Positions 34,335-42,606 of a stretch of 64,000 nt of DNA are shown here, in pieces (within the stretch, counting starts at the first letter, position 1; each line of letters starts with the position of its first letter). The notes beneath the pieces are model-generated. The model saw only the letters and a program-made list of their open reading frames with translations. It had not been told where the DNA came from and did not search any database. This DNA is from Anaerolineaceae bacterium (GTDB lineage: Bacteria; Chloroflexota; Anaerolineae; Anaerolineales; Anaerolineaceae), in NCBI GenBank assembly GCA_029975475.1, contig JARKPB010000008.1, forward strand, positions 186,001 through 250,000, read 5' to 3'. Made by a program: the position numbers and the translations under genes.

Positions 34335-34356
34335 TTCAAGTAGAGAATCCCAACAT

Positions 34357-34380
34357 TAAGCCGCCTTGCAGGCGGCTTAA
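34357..34380 (+). terminator. Terminator of the MalT-like gene
   Basis: The arms TTAAGCCGCC and GGCGGCTTAA pair perfectly around TTGC and are followed by TTGATTTTTA. Confidence 0.85.
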
Positions 34381-34409
34381 TTGATTTTTAATTAATAATC
34401 AACCATAAT
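34381..34409 (+). promoter_or_regulatory. Promoter of the peptide/DUF5317/HD-GYP cassette
   Basis: The -35 TTGATT (34381-34386) and -10 CATAAT (34404-34409) have a 17-bp spacer, immediately after the terminator of the preceding gene. Transcription would begin near 34416, leaving a leader of about 110 bases before the first ATG. Confidence 0.6.
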
Positions 34410-34415
34410 ACAACT

Positions 34416-34529
34416 AAGCCTAACTTTTTTGTAAGGTGGCTCCCGGGAAAAACCGGGTTACTGAAGCCTGTTTTGAAGCCTGCCTCCCGTCAGAATGAAA
34501 GAAATCTTAAACCTGTAAGGAGAACGGAA
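34416..34529 (+). promoter_or_regulatory. Long 5' leader with hairpin and a repeated nonamer
   Basis: The leader contains a small hairpin (CCCGG with CCGGG around 34442-34459) and two copies of TGAAGCCTG separated by three to four bases (about 34463-34483). Its length suits a regulatory RNA. It does not show the GCAAAC/GGACGCAAAGCC signatures of cyclic-di-GMP-I riboswitches. A faint likeness to a B12 box is not supported by the rest of that fold. The role is open. Confidence 0.3.
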
Positions 34530-34673
34530 ATGAAAAAGTTTGCTGAAACCCTCTCGATCGCAGCGACCCGGATGGATTCGCAGAAGATCCGCCTGATCGT
34601 CACCGTGGCGACGCTGGTTTTGTTTGTGCTTGCTGCCGGCGCTCCGGGCGCGACGGGCGATATCGGTCATTGA
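34530..34673 (+). CDS. 47-residue membrane peptide, possible secreted signal precursor
   Basis: ATG 34530 has AAGGAG at an ideal distance. The product has a charged N-terminus (KKFAETLSIAATRMDSQKIR), a single hydrophobic helix (LIVTVATLVLFVLAAGA) and a short Gly-rich tail (PGATGDIGH). It is the first gene of a four-gene run and ends four bases before the DUF5317 start. It may simply be a small membrane protein; the short tail beyond the helix could also be released as a peptide. No characterised relative is known to me. Confidence 0.6.
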   Translation: MKKFAETLSIAATRMDSQKIRLIVTVATLVLFVLAAGAPGATGDIGH

Positions 34674-34676
34674 TTC

Positions 34677-35267
34677 GTGATCCTTTTGATTGGCATTGCA
34701 GCCGGCCTGGCGGCCGCATTCATCCGCGCCAGGATTAAAAAGCGAAAGCTCCAGGCCATCGATCTCACAGGCTGGTGGCTGGTATTCCTGGCAGTAATCC
34801 CGCAGGCGATGGTCTTTGGTCAAACTGGCAGGTGGCTGGGGATACCGAACAGCCTGGTCCCGTTTTTCTTGACCGGATCGCTGCTGGTGTTGATCGTTTT
34901 CGCCTGGTTCAACATCCGCAAACCTGGTTTCGCCTTTCTCGCGCTGGGGTTGATGTTAAATTGCGCGGCCATTATTGCCAATGGCGGGTGGATGCCGATC
35001 GCGCCGGAAACGATTCAGCGCATGGATCCTGGCTTGGCTCCCCAGTATTATCCGACCGGCCAGCGGCTGGGGTTTACCAAAGACTGGATCTTCCCGGCAG
35101 AGGCGATTGTCTTACCAATTTTATCGGACCGCCTGACTTTACCTGGATGGATTGGCTATCCGGTGGCGTTCAGCATTGGCGATGTTTTCATTGCGCTTGG
35201 CGCATTCTTGTTTATGGTCTCGCTTTCGGATGATGCGCCTCACAGGAGAGAAGAGCATGCCTTCTAG
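34677..35267 (+). CDS. DUF5317 family membrane protein
   Basis: The product has 196 residues from GTG 34677. It has five to six hydrophobic segments (about 1-17, 30-48, 62-80, 85-100, 132-150 and 165-185) and the conserved non-membrane stretch of DUF5317: NGGWMPIAPETIQRM, then KDWIFPAEAIVLPILSDRL and FSIGDVFIALGAFLFM. The function of DUF5317 is not known. The next gene starts inside its 3' end (11-base overlap), so the products are made together. Together with the small peptide and the HD-GYP protein it may form a membrane sensing unit. Confidence 0.8.
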   Translation: MILLIGIAAGLAAAFIRARIKKRKLQAIDLTGWWLVFLAVIPQAMVFGQTGRWLGIPNSLVPFFLTGSLLVLIVFAWFNIRKPGFAFLALGLMLNCAAIIANGGWMPIAPETIQRMDPGLAPQYYPTGQRLGFTKDWIFPAEAIVLPILSDRLTLPGWIGYPVAFSIGDVFIALGAFLFMVSLSDDAPHRREEHAF

Positions 35268-35556
35268 TTATCTGGGAACCGACCCAAAAGTAAATTACCT
35301 CAGCGGACGAACGGACCGGGAGTTAAACCGGCTTATTTGTGCCGCGGTGGTAAATGCCCGCTTCCGTTCCGCGCTGCTTCGCGATCCGCTGCGGGCAGCC
35401 GCGGATGGATATTGCGGTGAGTATTTTCACCTCAGCGAGGCTGACCGCTGCCGGTTATCTTCCATTCATGCCTCCTCGCTGCAAGAATTCGCCGCGCAGC
35501 TGGTCGGATTGGCCGAGACGACGCCGGTAGAATTAGCCCTGGTTCCCGTTGAATAG
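35257..35556 (+). CDS. Small NHLP/Os1348-like protein
   Basis: The product has 99 residues from ATG 35257 (AGGAG upstream). The pattern LNRLICAAVVNARFRSALLRDP, DGYCGEYFHLSEADRC and SSLQEFAAQL resembles the nitrile-hydratase-alpha-like (NHLP) clan, sometimes called Os1348 family, whose members include leader regions of ribosomal peptides. No obvious core peptide with a Gly-Gly cleavage site is present; the C-terminus is GLAETTPVELALVPVE. No modifying enzyme lies nearby, so a stand-alone regulatory role is as likely as a peptide precursor. Confidence 0.6.
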   Translation: MPSSYLGTDPKVNYLSGRTDRELNRLICAAVVNARFRSALLRDPLRAAADGYCGEYFHLSEADRCRLSSIHASSLQEFAAQLVGLAETTPVELALVPVE

Positions 35557-35579
35557 TTATTGTTAATCCACCATAAAAA

Positions 35580-36710
35580 ATGGACGATCAAACGCATCGG
35601 TCAGAGCTTGAATTAGGATCAGTGTTTCGGGCTGCGGGCTTCCTCGCCAAGAACAAAGCCGAGCAGCTCTATTTTTTAGGAAAAACGCTGGCGCATGCGG
35701 ATTCCTTTGAAGGTTTGTTGGAACGCATCGCCCGCTATGTGGTTGATTATCTCGACGTCTCTTTCTCCCGCATCCTGATCAAGACCGATGGCGAATACTA
35801 TCGCCAGGCAGCCGCGTTTTCCTGTCTGGAAAGCAGCCATCCTTCCAGCATTCCCGAGCCGGGGTTCGCGCAGCGCATTTACCAGCGGGCCAGCCGCCAG
35901 AGCGCGCCTCTGGTAATCAGCGGCCACCAGGGATCTTTGAGCCTGGATGAGGGGCGCATGCTGCGCTGGTTAAGCGCGGAAACAGTCTGTCTTGTCCCGA
36001 TTCACCCGGATGAGTCAAGCTGCGGAATATTATTAATCGGCTATGTTACCAGCGGATTTGAGCGCCTGTTCCACGAAGGGCAGCTGCGCATGGTCCGGGT
36101 AATCGGCGAGCAGGCCGCCGCCGCCCTGCAGCAGGCCGGACTGCGGGATCAAACCCGGCCCGCCAACATGGAAACAATTCTCTCGCTGGCAAAAGTGATT
36201 CAAGCCTGGGATCCCATGCTGGGGGGACATTCTGAGACCATGGTGAATTTATGCAAACGCACGGCAGAAAAATACGGCTGTTCCCCGGCTGAAATCGAGA
36301 CCATTGAGCTGGCTGCCATGCTGCATGATCTCGGTAAGATTGCCGTGCCAGATCAGGTGCTGGGTAAGCCCGGCAGGCTCAGCGCGGATGAATGGGTTTT
36401 GTTAAAGCGCCACCCGGACGTGGGCGCTGAACTTTTACTCTCATTTACAAACTTAACGGATGTCGCCGAAATTATTCGCAGCCATCACGAACATTACGAC
36501 GGCAGCGGGTATCCACGCGGTCTGTCCTGCAACTGGATTCCGCTTGGCGCGCGCATCCTGGCTGTGGTTGACGCGTATGATGCCATGGTAACGGGCAGAA
36601 TATATTCCCCGGCCCGCACCCATGATCAGGCGGTTGAAGAAATCCGCCGTTGCTCCGGCACCCATTTTGACCCGATTGTGGCCGCCGTTTTTCTCTCATT
36701 ATTTGACTGA
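35580..36710 (+). CDS. GAF/HD-GYP protein, probable cyclic-di-GMP phosphodiesterase
   Basis: The product has 376 residues starting at ATG 35580. A GAF domain occupies about 35-190. The HD-GYP domain follows with all expected metal and signature residues: GHSET (217-220), MLHDLGKIAVPD (HD at 249-250, Lys253), RHPDVG, SHHEHYDGSGYPRGL (His302/303 and the GYP motif at 310-312 region) and DAYDAM. It should hydrolyse cyclic-di-GMP in the cytoplasm under control of the GAF ligand. It is the last gene of the cassette beginning at 34530, 23 bases after the NHLP-like gene, and is followed by a strong terminator. Confidence 0.9.
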   Translation: MDDQTHRSELELGSVFRAAGFLAKNKAEQLYFLGKTLAHADSFEGLLERIARYVVDYLDVSFSRILIKTDGEYYRQAAAFSCLESSHPSSIPEPGFAQRIYQRASRQSAPLVISGHQGSLSLDEGRMLRWLSAETVCLVPIHPDESSCGILLIGYVTSGFERLFHEGQLRMVRVIGEQAAAALQQAGLRDQTRPANMETILSLAKVIQAWDPMLGGHSETMVNLCKRTAEKYGCSPAEIETIELAAMLHDLGKIAVPDQVLGKPGRLSADEWVLLKRHPDVGAELLLSFTNLTDVAEIIRSHHEHYDGSGYPRGLSCNWIPLGARILAVVDAYDAMVTGRIYSPARTHDQAVEEIRRCSGTHFDPIVAAVFLSLFD

Positions 36711-36761
36711 GACACTTTCCGCTGCTCCCTCCGGCCATGACATGAGCAGTGACAGCACAAC

Positions 36762-36795
36762 CAGCACCTCGCCTGCCCCGGCGAGGTGCCTGGTT
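36762..36795. terminator. Terminator after the HD-GYP gene
   Basis: GCACCTCGCC and GGCGAGGTGC pair perfectly around TGCCCC and run into TTTTT. Located between convergent genes. Confidence 0.85.
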
Positions 36796-36797
36796 TT

Positions 36798-38318
36798 TCA
36801 GCCTGATGCTGGCAGGCAAACCTCAAAGGGCATGCCTTCTTGATGGCAAATTAACTGGACCGCGTTGCGGCCGGACATCGCGACCACCGGAACGCTCCCC
36901 CCGGGTTCTACCCATTGACCAGCCATATAAAAATTGCGCAATCCTGGCAAATCCTTGCGCATGCCCTGCATCATTTTGAACATGGCGCGCTTGTCTAGCA
37001 GCCAGCCGACCGATGAACCGCGCCAGTTGCCGGTGTAGCGTTCATAGGACATTGGGGTGGCGACATCGATGAGTTCAATATCCTCGCGAATATCCGGATA
37101 GATTTTCGCAATCTGAGCGATAAGTACATCCGCCACCTGATCCTGTTCGCTGTCATACAGACGGTGGCCGTAAATATGCTGCCAGTAGGCGTATTTGATC
37201 CTTAAGATCACCTCCAGAGCGGAACAGCCTGAAGGGGCGGTTGCGGGGTCAAAACAGTAATGCTTCAGCCCAAAATCGCGGCGTTCTTCTCCGGCCAGCA
37301 GCAGCGGTTCCTCCAGCAGGTAGGTTACCCAGTGCGGCTGGTCAGAAAAATCCCGCCTTACGCCCAGCGAGACCTGTATCATGGGGTGAACTGCCAGCCC
37401 GGTTTCCTGATCGTAAACACGCCGTAAATCGGGAGAAAGATAGCGGCCGTCCAGCATATCAAAAAGGGTGGTTCTGCCGTCCGCAGCAGAAACGACATAA
37501 TCCGCTTCGTAGAGGTCATCGCTGTAAAGGCGAATCCCAACCGCGCGGTGATCCCTGACCAGAATTTTTTCCACCTGTGCGTTATAGTGGATGACGCCGC
37601 CCAGGTCAAGGAAGCGCTTTTCGATCGCCCGGGCGAATGCTTCGGATGCTCCCCTCGGAAAACCGGCGTTTTGGATGCTCATATACGCCAGGATCGAAAT
37701 ACCCGCCATCATTGGAATCTCCGGCCAGCCAAAGACAAGCGGAAAAGCCCGTTGAAGAAACTCGCTCTTAAATCGGCGGCCAAATTCGCCCGCTGACATC
37801 CCTGCCCAACGGGCCATGGCAGGTAAAAACGGCAGCATCGCGCGCCCGAAATTGGACCAGTCGCTGGCTTTCCAGAGCGCGCGCGGTTTCTGCTGCAGCA
37901 GGGACAGGTCAAAGGACTGGAATTGCCGGACGGCATTACAAAAGTCCCGGATAAAAGGGCGGTCCTGGGGTGAGATGCGGCAAGCCTCCTCTTCCAGTTG
38001 GTCGGGATCGCAGTACGCGGTGAAGCAGTCTCCATTTGGGTTGACTACTGTCATCAGTTCGCTGTGATTCACAATCTCCGTCTGGTCGAGCGCTCCCAGT
38101 TCTTTCCAGATATTATGAAAGGGTTTCCCTTCACCGGTGCCGTAAAGATAATGAATACAGCCGTCAAACAGATAATTCTTACGCTTCCAGGCTGTGCAAA
38201 GACCGCCGGGGATGTGGTGGAGTTCGAAAATTTGGACGTCAAAACCATTCATCCGGGCGTAGCAGCCCGCTGAAAGTCCGGCGATGCCAGCCCCGATGAT
38301 GATGATCTTTTTGGGCAT
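36798..38318 (-). CDS. FAD-dependent oxidoreductase of the phytoene desaturase-like family
   Basis: The product has 506 residues. The N-terminal dinucleotide fold is KKIIIIGAGIAGLSAGCYARMNGFDVQIFELHHIPGG, as in CrtI/CrtN and retinol saturases. The C-terminal FAD-binding signature is FYMAGQWVEPGGSVPVVAMSGRNAVQLI. No signal peptide or membrane helix is evident. Substrate could be a carotenoid, another isoprenoid or an unrelated lipid; no carotenoid genes lie nearby. It follows the GGDEF gene, separated by a T-tailed hairpin that probably reduces read-through. AGGAG precedes the ATG. Confidence 0.82.
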   Translation of the reverse strand: MPKKIIIIGAGIAGLSAGCYARMNGFDVQIFELHHIPGGLCTAWKRKNYLFDGCIHYLYGTGEGKPFHNIWKELGALDQTEIVNHSELMTVVNPNGDCFTAYCDPDQLEEEACRISPQDRPFIRDFCNAVRQFQSFDLSLLQQKPRALWKASDWSNFGRAMLPFLPAMARWAGMSAGEFGRRFKSEFLQRAFPLVFGWPEIPMMAGISILAYMSIQNAGFPRGASEAFARAIEKRFLDLGGVIHYNAQVEKILVRDHRAVGIRLYSDDLYEADYVVSAADGRTTLFDMLDGRYLSPDLRRVYDQETGLAVHPMIQVSLGVRRDFSDQPHWVTYLLEEPLLLAGEERRDFGLKHYCFDPATAPSGCSALEVILRIKYAYWQHIYGHRLYDSEQDQVADVLIAQIAKIYPDIREDIELIDVATPMSYERYTGNWRGSSVGWLLDKRAMFKMMQGMRKDLPGLRNFYMAGQWVEPGGSVPVVAMSGRNAVQLICHQEGMPFEVCLPASG

Positions 38319-38329
38319 GGGTCTCCTGA

Positions 38330-38354
38330 AAAAAGCCGGGGATTACCCGGCAGC
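38330..38354 (-). terminator. Terminator between the GGDEF and oxidoreductase genes
   Basis: On the minus strand GCCGGG and CCCGGC pair around a short loop and run into TTTTTT. It lies just before the ribosome-binding site of the oxidoreductase, so that gene needs read-through or its own promoter. Confidence 0.65.
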
Positions 38355-38370
38355 CGCGGCCCGGACTGGC

Positions 38371-39978
38371 TTAATCGCCCGCGGAGGCGACCCGGTTTCG
38401 ACCGGCTGATTTTGCCTGATAGAGGGCGTGATCGGCAGCTTTCATCAACTCCACACCATCTCTGGCGTGCTGCGGGTAGGCTGCTGCCCCGATCGAAAAG
38501 GTCGCATGCTGGGCTTTCTCGTTGAAATGGAAGGGAAGGGCGTGAAAATACTGTCTGATTTCTTCTGCCCGCCGAAGTCCTGTATCCAAAGCCATGCGGG
38601 GTAACACGATGATAAATTCGTCCCCTCCGATGCGGCAGGGGATATCCGATCGGCGGGTTCGGGTGAGCAGCATCTGGCCGACAGCCTGCAAGACCTGATC
38701 GCCGGCTTTGTGACCGTACAGGTCATTAATCTCTTTTAACTGATCAATATCCAGCATCAAAAGGCATACCGGGTAGTTCTCACGCTCTGCGCGGAACAGT
38801 TCACGTTCAAGGGTTTCTTCCAGGTAACGGCGGTTAAACAAGCCTGTGAGGTGGTCGCGGATGGCCTGTTCTTGCAGCATGGTTTGGAGGATGCGATTCT
38901 CTTCCAGATTGTTCAGTAACTGCTCGTTAATCCGCTGCAGGTCGGATTCAGCCGCTTTTAGCTTGCTGATGTCGTGCAGCTGAATCGCCCGGGCAATGAT
39001 CACACCGCCGCGGCCCTTGATGGGCGATACCAAAACCTGCATGACCCGGTTTTCATCTTGAAACTGAGCGATTTCTGTCTGGCGTGTTTCGCTGGTTTTG
39101 AGCATTTCCAGGAGTTCGGGGTGTTTGGTAAAAATTTGCTGCGCTGGCATGCCGGGTTGAAAAGACAGTTGGCTGAATAATTTTCTCCCAGCCGGGTTGA
39201 TATCCACCAGATTCATCTGTCCATCGAAAATTAGCGCCCCATCCTCCATAATTTCAATGACGGCATCCCGGGCAATCGGCACCAGATCGAGAATATGAAA
39301 TCTTAATATTCCCAGTGAATAGGCCAAACCGGTGAAGAAAAATGCCAGCGGAGTGGAGTCATATCCCCGTAAAGGGGGGAAGTTCGCTAAATACAGGATG
39401 GAACCGATCCAGGGAAATAAGGATCCCACCAACATGATCCAGAGATTGCGTCGGAGGAGCGTCCGGTGTTTGAATAATTCCCCAAGCAGCACGTAAACCA
39501 CAACCGCCATCACAACATTGGTATAAATCACAAACAGCCAGAATCCGAATCCGTGCTGATAGATCAACAGATTGTCTGTCGTCTGGCTAAATTTAAACCC
39601 AGACCAGATCAGATGATGAAATTCATTGGTGAAAACCAGGCCGATCGTCAGGGTCGGGATGGTCCATATCAGCAGGCGCAATTCGTTGCTCAACTGGCGT
39701 TCCCGGCGGGTAATTTCCAGGACCAGCAGCAGCAGCAGCGCGGGCAGCGGCGCAAAACCGAGGTATTCGATTTTTGAAAGGAAAACTTTAATTTCGATCC
39801 CCACCACCGCCGCTTCCAATCCGGCCAGGATGGACCAGATGCCAGCGAATGTCATCAGAATCGCCAGCATTCGATTCCCCGGCAATCCGCGGCGGTTCCA
39901 GGCCAGTAGGGCGATCAGCCATGAGATGAGGCTGGTGACAATTAGAATGACGGAGTAGCTTTGAAATTTCCAGTCCAT
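38371..39978 (-). CDS. 7TM-PAS-GGDEF diguanylate cyclase
   Basis: The product has 535 residues from ATG 39978; the upstream open frame overlaps the tRNA gene and is not coding. Seven hydrophobic segments in the first 225 residues match the histidine-kinase-type 7TM sensor (HisK_N 7TM). A PAS domain follows (about 235-340; MEDGALIFDGQMNLVDINPAGRKL), then a coiled coil and a GGDEF domain. Catalytic residues are intact (LLMLDIDQLKEINDLYGHKAGDQVL, RIGGDEFIIVLP), and an RxxD inhibitory site lies five residues before GGDEF. It should make cyclic-di-GMP at the membrane, with product feedback inhibition. Confidence 0.92.
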   Translation of the reverse strand: MDWKFQSYSVILIVTSLISWLIALLAWNRRGLPGNRMLAILMTFAGIWSILAGLEAAVVGIEIKVFLSKIEYLGFAPLPALLLLLVLEITRRERQLSNELRLLIWTIPTLTIGLVFTNEFHHLIWSGFKFSQTTDNLLIYQHGFGFWLFVIYTNVVMAVVVYVLLGELFKHRTLLRRNLWIMLVGSLFPWIGSILYLANFPPLRGYDSTPLAFFFTGLAYSLGILRFHILDLVPIARDAVIEIMEDGALIFDGQMNLVDINPAGRKLFSQLSFQPGMPAQQIFTKHPELLEMLKTSETRQTEIAQFQDENRVMQVLVSPIKGRGGVIIARAIQLHDISKLKAAESDLQRINEQLLNNLEENRILQTMLQEQAIRDHLTGLFNRRYLEETLERELFRAERENYPVCLLMLDIDQLKEINDLYGHKAGDQVLQAVGQMLLTRTRRSDIPCRIGGDEFIIVLPRMALDTGLRRAEEIRQYFHALPFHFNEKAQHATFSIGAAAYPQHARDGVELMKAADHALYQAKSAGRNRVASAGD

Positions 39979-40058
39979 AGAGGGCCCTCTGCGTATGATT
40001 GTAGCACCTCCAATTACAGAACGAGTTATTATTTTTGTTAGATTGCTGCCGGGAAACA

Positions 40059-40084
40059 AAAAAGCACTCCAGATGAGTGCTTTT
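40059..40084 (-). terminator. Terminator of tRNA-Lys
   Basis: AAAAGCACTC and GAGTGCTTTT pair perfectly around CAGAT, with T/A runs on either side. It lies immediately downstream of the tRNA on the minus strand. Confidence 0.85.
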
Positions 40085-40085
40085 G

Positions 40086-40157
40086 TGAGCGCGAAGGGGC
40101 TCGAACCCTTAACCAATGGCTTAAAAGGCCACTGCTCTGCCATTGAGCTACGCGCCC
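40086..40157 (-). tRNA. tRNA-Lys (anticodon TTT)
   Basis: The minus strand folds as a full cloverleaf of 72 bases. The acceptor is GGGCGCG with CGCGCTC, the D arm is GCTCAATGGCAGAGC, and the anticodon stem GTGGC/GCCAT carries loop CTTTTAA, giving anticodon TTT. The T arm is AAGGG/CCCTT with TTCGAGC. The discriminator is A, and CCA is not encoded. A terminator follows directly. Confidence 0.95.
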
Positions 40158-40236
40158 TGAGCGAAAGAGATTTTACCACGCCCCGCGGGTGCCGTCAACA
40201 AATGCGGGCGTCTGCGAAAAAAATACCCTCTCCGGT

Positions 40237-40267
40237 TTGACCCGTTTCAGTACGGAATCTGTATAAT
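40237..40267 (+). promoter_or_regulatory. Promoter of the PknB-like kinase gene
   Basis: TTGACC (40237-40242) and the extended -10 TGTATAAT (hexamer 40262-40267) are separated by 19 bp. ATG 40309 follows after about 35 bases of leader. Confidence 0.55.
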
Positions 40268-40308
40268 AATGACAATGTACTGAATGCGATCATAACGGAG
40301 TTTTTCCT

Positions 40309-42477
40309 ATGGACCTACAACCTGGAACGATCCTTAAAGAGCGTTACACGATCATCCGGCAGCTGGGATTGGGCGGGATGGGTGCGGTTTTCCTCGCCAA
40401 CGACACCGCTCTGGATCATGAGGTTGCGGTCAAAGTGAACCGCTCGACCAGTCCGCACGCCGCCGCGCAGTTCATGCGCGAGGCGCGGCTGCTGGCTTCG
40501 CTGCGGCATCCAAATCTCCCCAGGGTGACCGATTATTTTCTCCTGGGCGAAGAACAGTACCTGGTGATGGATTATATTCCCGGGATGGATCTGGGAGAGG
40601 TTCTTAAGAAACAGGGCAGAGTCCATATCAGCCAGGTGATCAAATGGGCTGCCCAGCTTGGCTCAGCGCTGACCTATCTGCACGGTCAGAATCCGCCAAT
40701 CATCCACCGGGATATCAAACCGGCCAATATCCGCCTGATCAGCGCGGATGAGGTCGCGCTGGTGGATTTTGGCATCGCCAAAGTGGCTGAAGCTGGGCAG
40801 GCGACTTCCACCGGGGCGATGGGTTACACACCCGGATACGCCCCCCCGGAGCAATACGGCACCGGGCACACCGGCCCGTATTCCGATCAGTATTCCCTGG
40901 CGGCCACCATCTATAACCTGCTGACCGGCGAAAAACCGGCCGATTCGGTTCAACGCCTGCTTGGACAGGGGCAGTTGACACCGTTATCCAGCGTGGTGCC
41001 GGATATTCCCTACGGGGTTCAGGCAGTGCTTGAACGCGGGCTGGCGGTTCGCCCGGAAGACCGCTATCCCAGCGTGGCAGAATTCATAAGCGATCTGACG
41101 GCTGCCTTTCAGGGACTGACGCCATCGATCCAGGCGCCTATGCCGGTCCGCGACTGGCAGACCAGCACCAGCTATCCGGGCTCAGAACCGACCGCGCAAC
41201 TGGGCGGCGCCGCCGCGCGCACCGCGGTTGACCAGCCGCCTCAACGTCCGCCAACCCAGCCGCCTGCCTTTACCGGCCCGGCTTCCGCTCCCCCGCCTTT
41301 GTTCCCCACCGCTGGCGAAGCGGCTGGCCTGCCCACCAGAAAAAAAGGCATACCGGTGTGGTTGATCGTTGTGCTGGCCGTCTTCGCGATAGCTGGGGTG
41401 ATCACCGGGATCCTCGTCGCGGGCAGTTCGACAGCCGCTGTGGCTCCAGAACCAACCATGACCCTCTTCCCAACCCGCGCCGCGACCACTGTGAGTCCGT
41501 CCGCTACCGCCTCACAAAAACCGGCCGTGCAGGCGCCAACGGCAACTCCGGAGCCCAAATTTCCGGTGATTGGCCGCCTGGCTTTTGTCAGTGATCGTTC
41601 AGGCGGCAGTCTGGAAATCTGGCAGGCGGATGTGGCCGTGAACAACAGCGGCGAGTACGTGCCTGAAAATCTGAAACAGCTCACCTTTGACGGCTTGAAC
41701 AAATATCAGCCGGTCTGGTCGCCGGATGGTACCAGGCTTCTTTATGTGGCTGACTCGGGAAAGACCATCGGCGGAAAGCCCGCCGGGCTGGATATTTGGG
41801 TCCTCAATTTGAATGACCTGTCTACAGGCGGGGTGAATTTGACCAACCGGGCCGGCAATGATTTTCAGGCAGCCTGGTCGCCGGACGGGCAGTGGATCTA
41901 TTTTGTTACCGACAGCCGCGATGATAAAGTGAAGCAGCTGATGCGCATGCGGCCGGATGGCAGCGAGCTGGTGCGGACCAGCACCTTCTGGCAGGAGTAC
42001 GGCCCGGCCTGGTCACCGGACAGCCGCAAGTTGTTGATCGTCCAGTCCGGCCCGGGGTATGATTACCTGGCGATCTACGACATGCAGGTGACCGGCACCC
42101 CTGTTGCGTACGACCGCAATCAATTACCTGGCCGACCGGGTGTACCCTCTGACCCGGCCTGGGCACCCAGCGGCTCGGTTATCGCCTATGTCAAACTGGA
42201 TGGCCAGCCCAGCAGCACCCCGGCAGAAGGCCCCTGGGGGCGGATCGCTGTCGCGCCGTATCCACTGCGCGGGGATGACGTCATCACGATCTTAACCAGC
42301 GGCGGTCAAGACCGCGACCCGGCCTGGTCGCCTGACTCCCAGTACATCGCCTTCACCTCTCAGCGCACCGGCGATAAAGAGGTGTTTATCATGCTCGCCA
42401 ACGGTACCCGGCAATTGAATTTCACCAACCGTAAAGGTGTGGATATGCAGCCGGCCTGGTATCCCATCGCCCCATAG
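40309..42477 (+). CDS. PknB-like Ser/Thr protein kinase with extracellular propeller
   Basis: The product has 722 residues. The kinase domain (about 10-270) has the Gly loop LGLGGMGAVF, Lys42 (VAVKVN), HRDIKPAN (132-139) and DFG (152-154), so it should be active. A Pro-rich linker leads to one transmembrane helix (about 348-370). The outer part, after a Thr/Pro-rich stalk, is a PD40/TolB-like propeller (about 410-722) with repeats YQPVWSPDGTRLLYVAD, FQAAWSPDGQWIYFVTD and DPAWSPDSQYIAFTSQ. The propeller is the probable sensing or binding domain. PASTA repeats of classic PknB are absent. The gene is monocistronic. Confidence 0.92.
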   Translation: MDLQPGTILKERYTIIRQLGLGGMGAVFLANDTALDHEVAVKVNRSTSPHAAAQFMREARLLASLRHPNLPRVTDYFLLGEEQYLVMDYIPGMDLGEVLKKQGRVHISQVIKWAAQLGSALTYLHGQNPPIIHRDIKPANIRLISADEVALVDFGIAKVAEAGQATSTGAMGYTPGYAPPEQYGTGHTGPYSDQYSLAATIYNLLTGEKPADSVQRLLGQGQLTPLSSVVPDIPYGVQAVLERGLAVRPEDRYPSVAEFISDLTAAFQGLTPSIQAPMPVRDWQTSTSYPGSEPTAQLGGAAARTAVDQPPQRPPTQPPAFTGPASAPPPLFPTAGEAAGLPTRKKGIPVWLIVVLAVFAIAGVITGILVAGSSTAAVAPEPTMTLFPTRAATTVSPSATASQKPAVQAPTATPEPKFPVIGRLAFVSDRSGGSLEIWQADVAVNNSGEYVPENLKQLTFDGLNKYQPVWSPDGTRLLYVADSGKTIGGKPAGLDIWVLNLNDLSTGGVNLTNRAGNDFQAAWSPDGQWIYFVTDSRDDKVKQLMRMRPDGSELVRTSTFWQEYGPAWSPDSRKLLIVQSGPGYDYLAIYDMQVTGTPVAYDRNQLPGRPGVPSDPAWAPSGSVIAYVKLDGQPSSTPAEGPWGRIAVAPYPLRGDDVITILTSGGQDRDPAWSPDSQYIAFTSQRTGDKEVFIMLANGTRQLNFTNRKGVDMQPAWYPIAP

Positions 42478-42512
42478 GGCGCGGATTTCTTGCGCAATCA
42501 GCGGGTATTGAG

Positions 42513-42518
42513 TATAAT
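42513..42518 (+). promoter_or_regulatory. -10 box of tRNA-Val
   Basis: TATAAT lies eleven bases before the first base of the mature tRNA. Confidence 0.6.
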
Positions 42519-42529
42519 ACCTGTCACCC

Positions 42530-42606
42530 GGGCGGTTAGCTCAGTTGGTTAGAGCGTTGCGTTGACATCGCAAAGGTCGTAGGTTCGAGTCCTATACCGC
42601 CCACCA
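42530..42606 (+). tRNA. tRNA-Val (anticodon GAC)
   Basis: A 77-base cloverleaf includes an encoded CCA. The acceptor is GGGCGGT with ACCGCCC and the anticodon stem TTGCG/CGCAA holds loop TTGACAT, giving anticodon GAC. The T loop is TTCGAGT within GTAGG/CCTAT. The discriminator is A. A T-tailed hairpin follows at once. Confidence 0.95.

Noticed and set aside
34416-34529. Cobalamin riboswitch
   Set aside because: AGCC...AAGCCTGCC resembles a B12 box, but the other conserved parts of the fold are missing and the leader is too short.
39979-40179. N-terminal extension of the GGDEF protein
   Set aside because: It would read through the antisense of the tRNA-Lys gene and the terminator. ATG 39978 directly precedes the first membrane helix.
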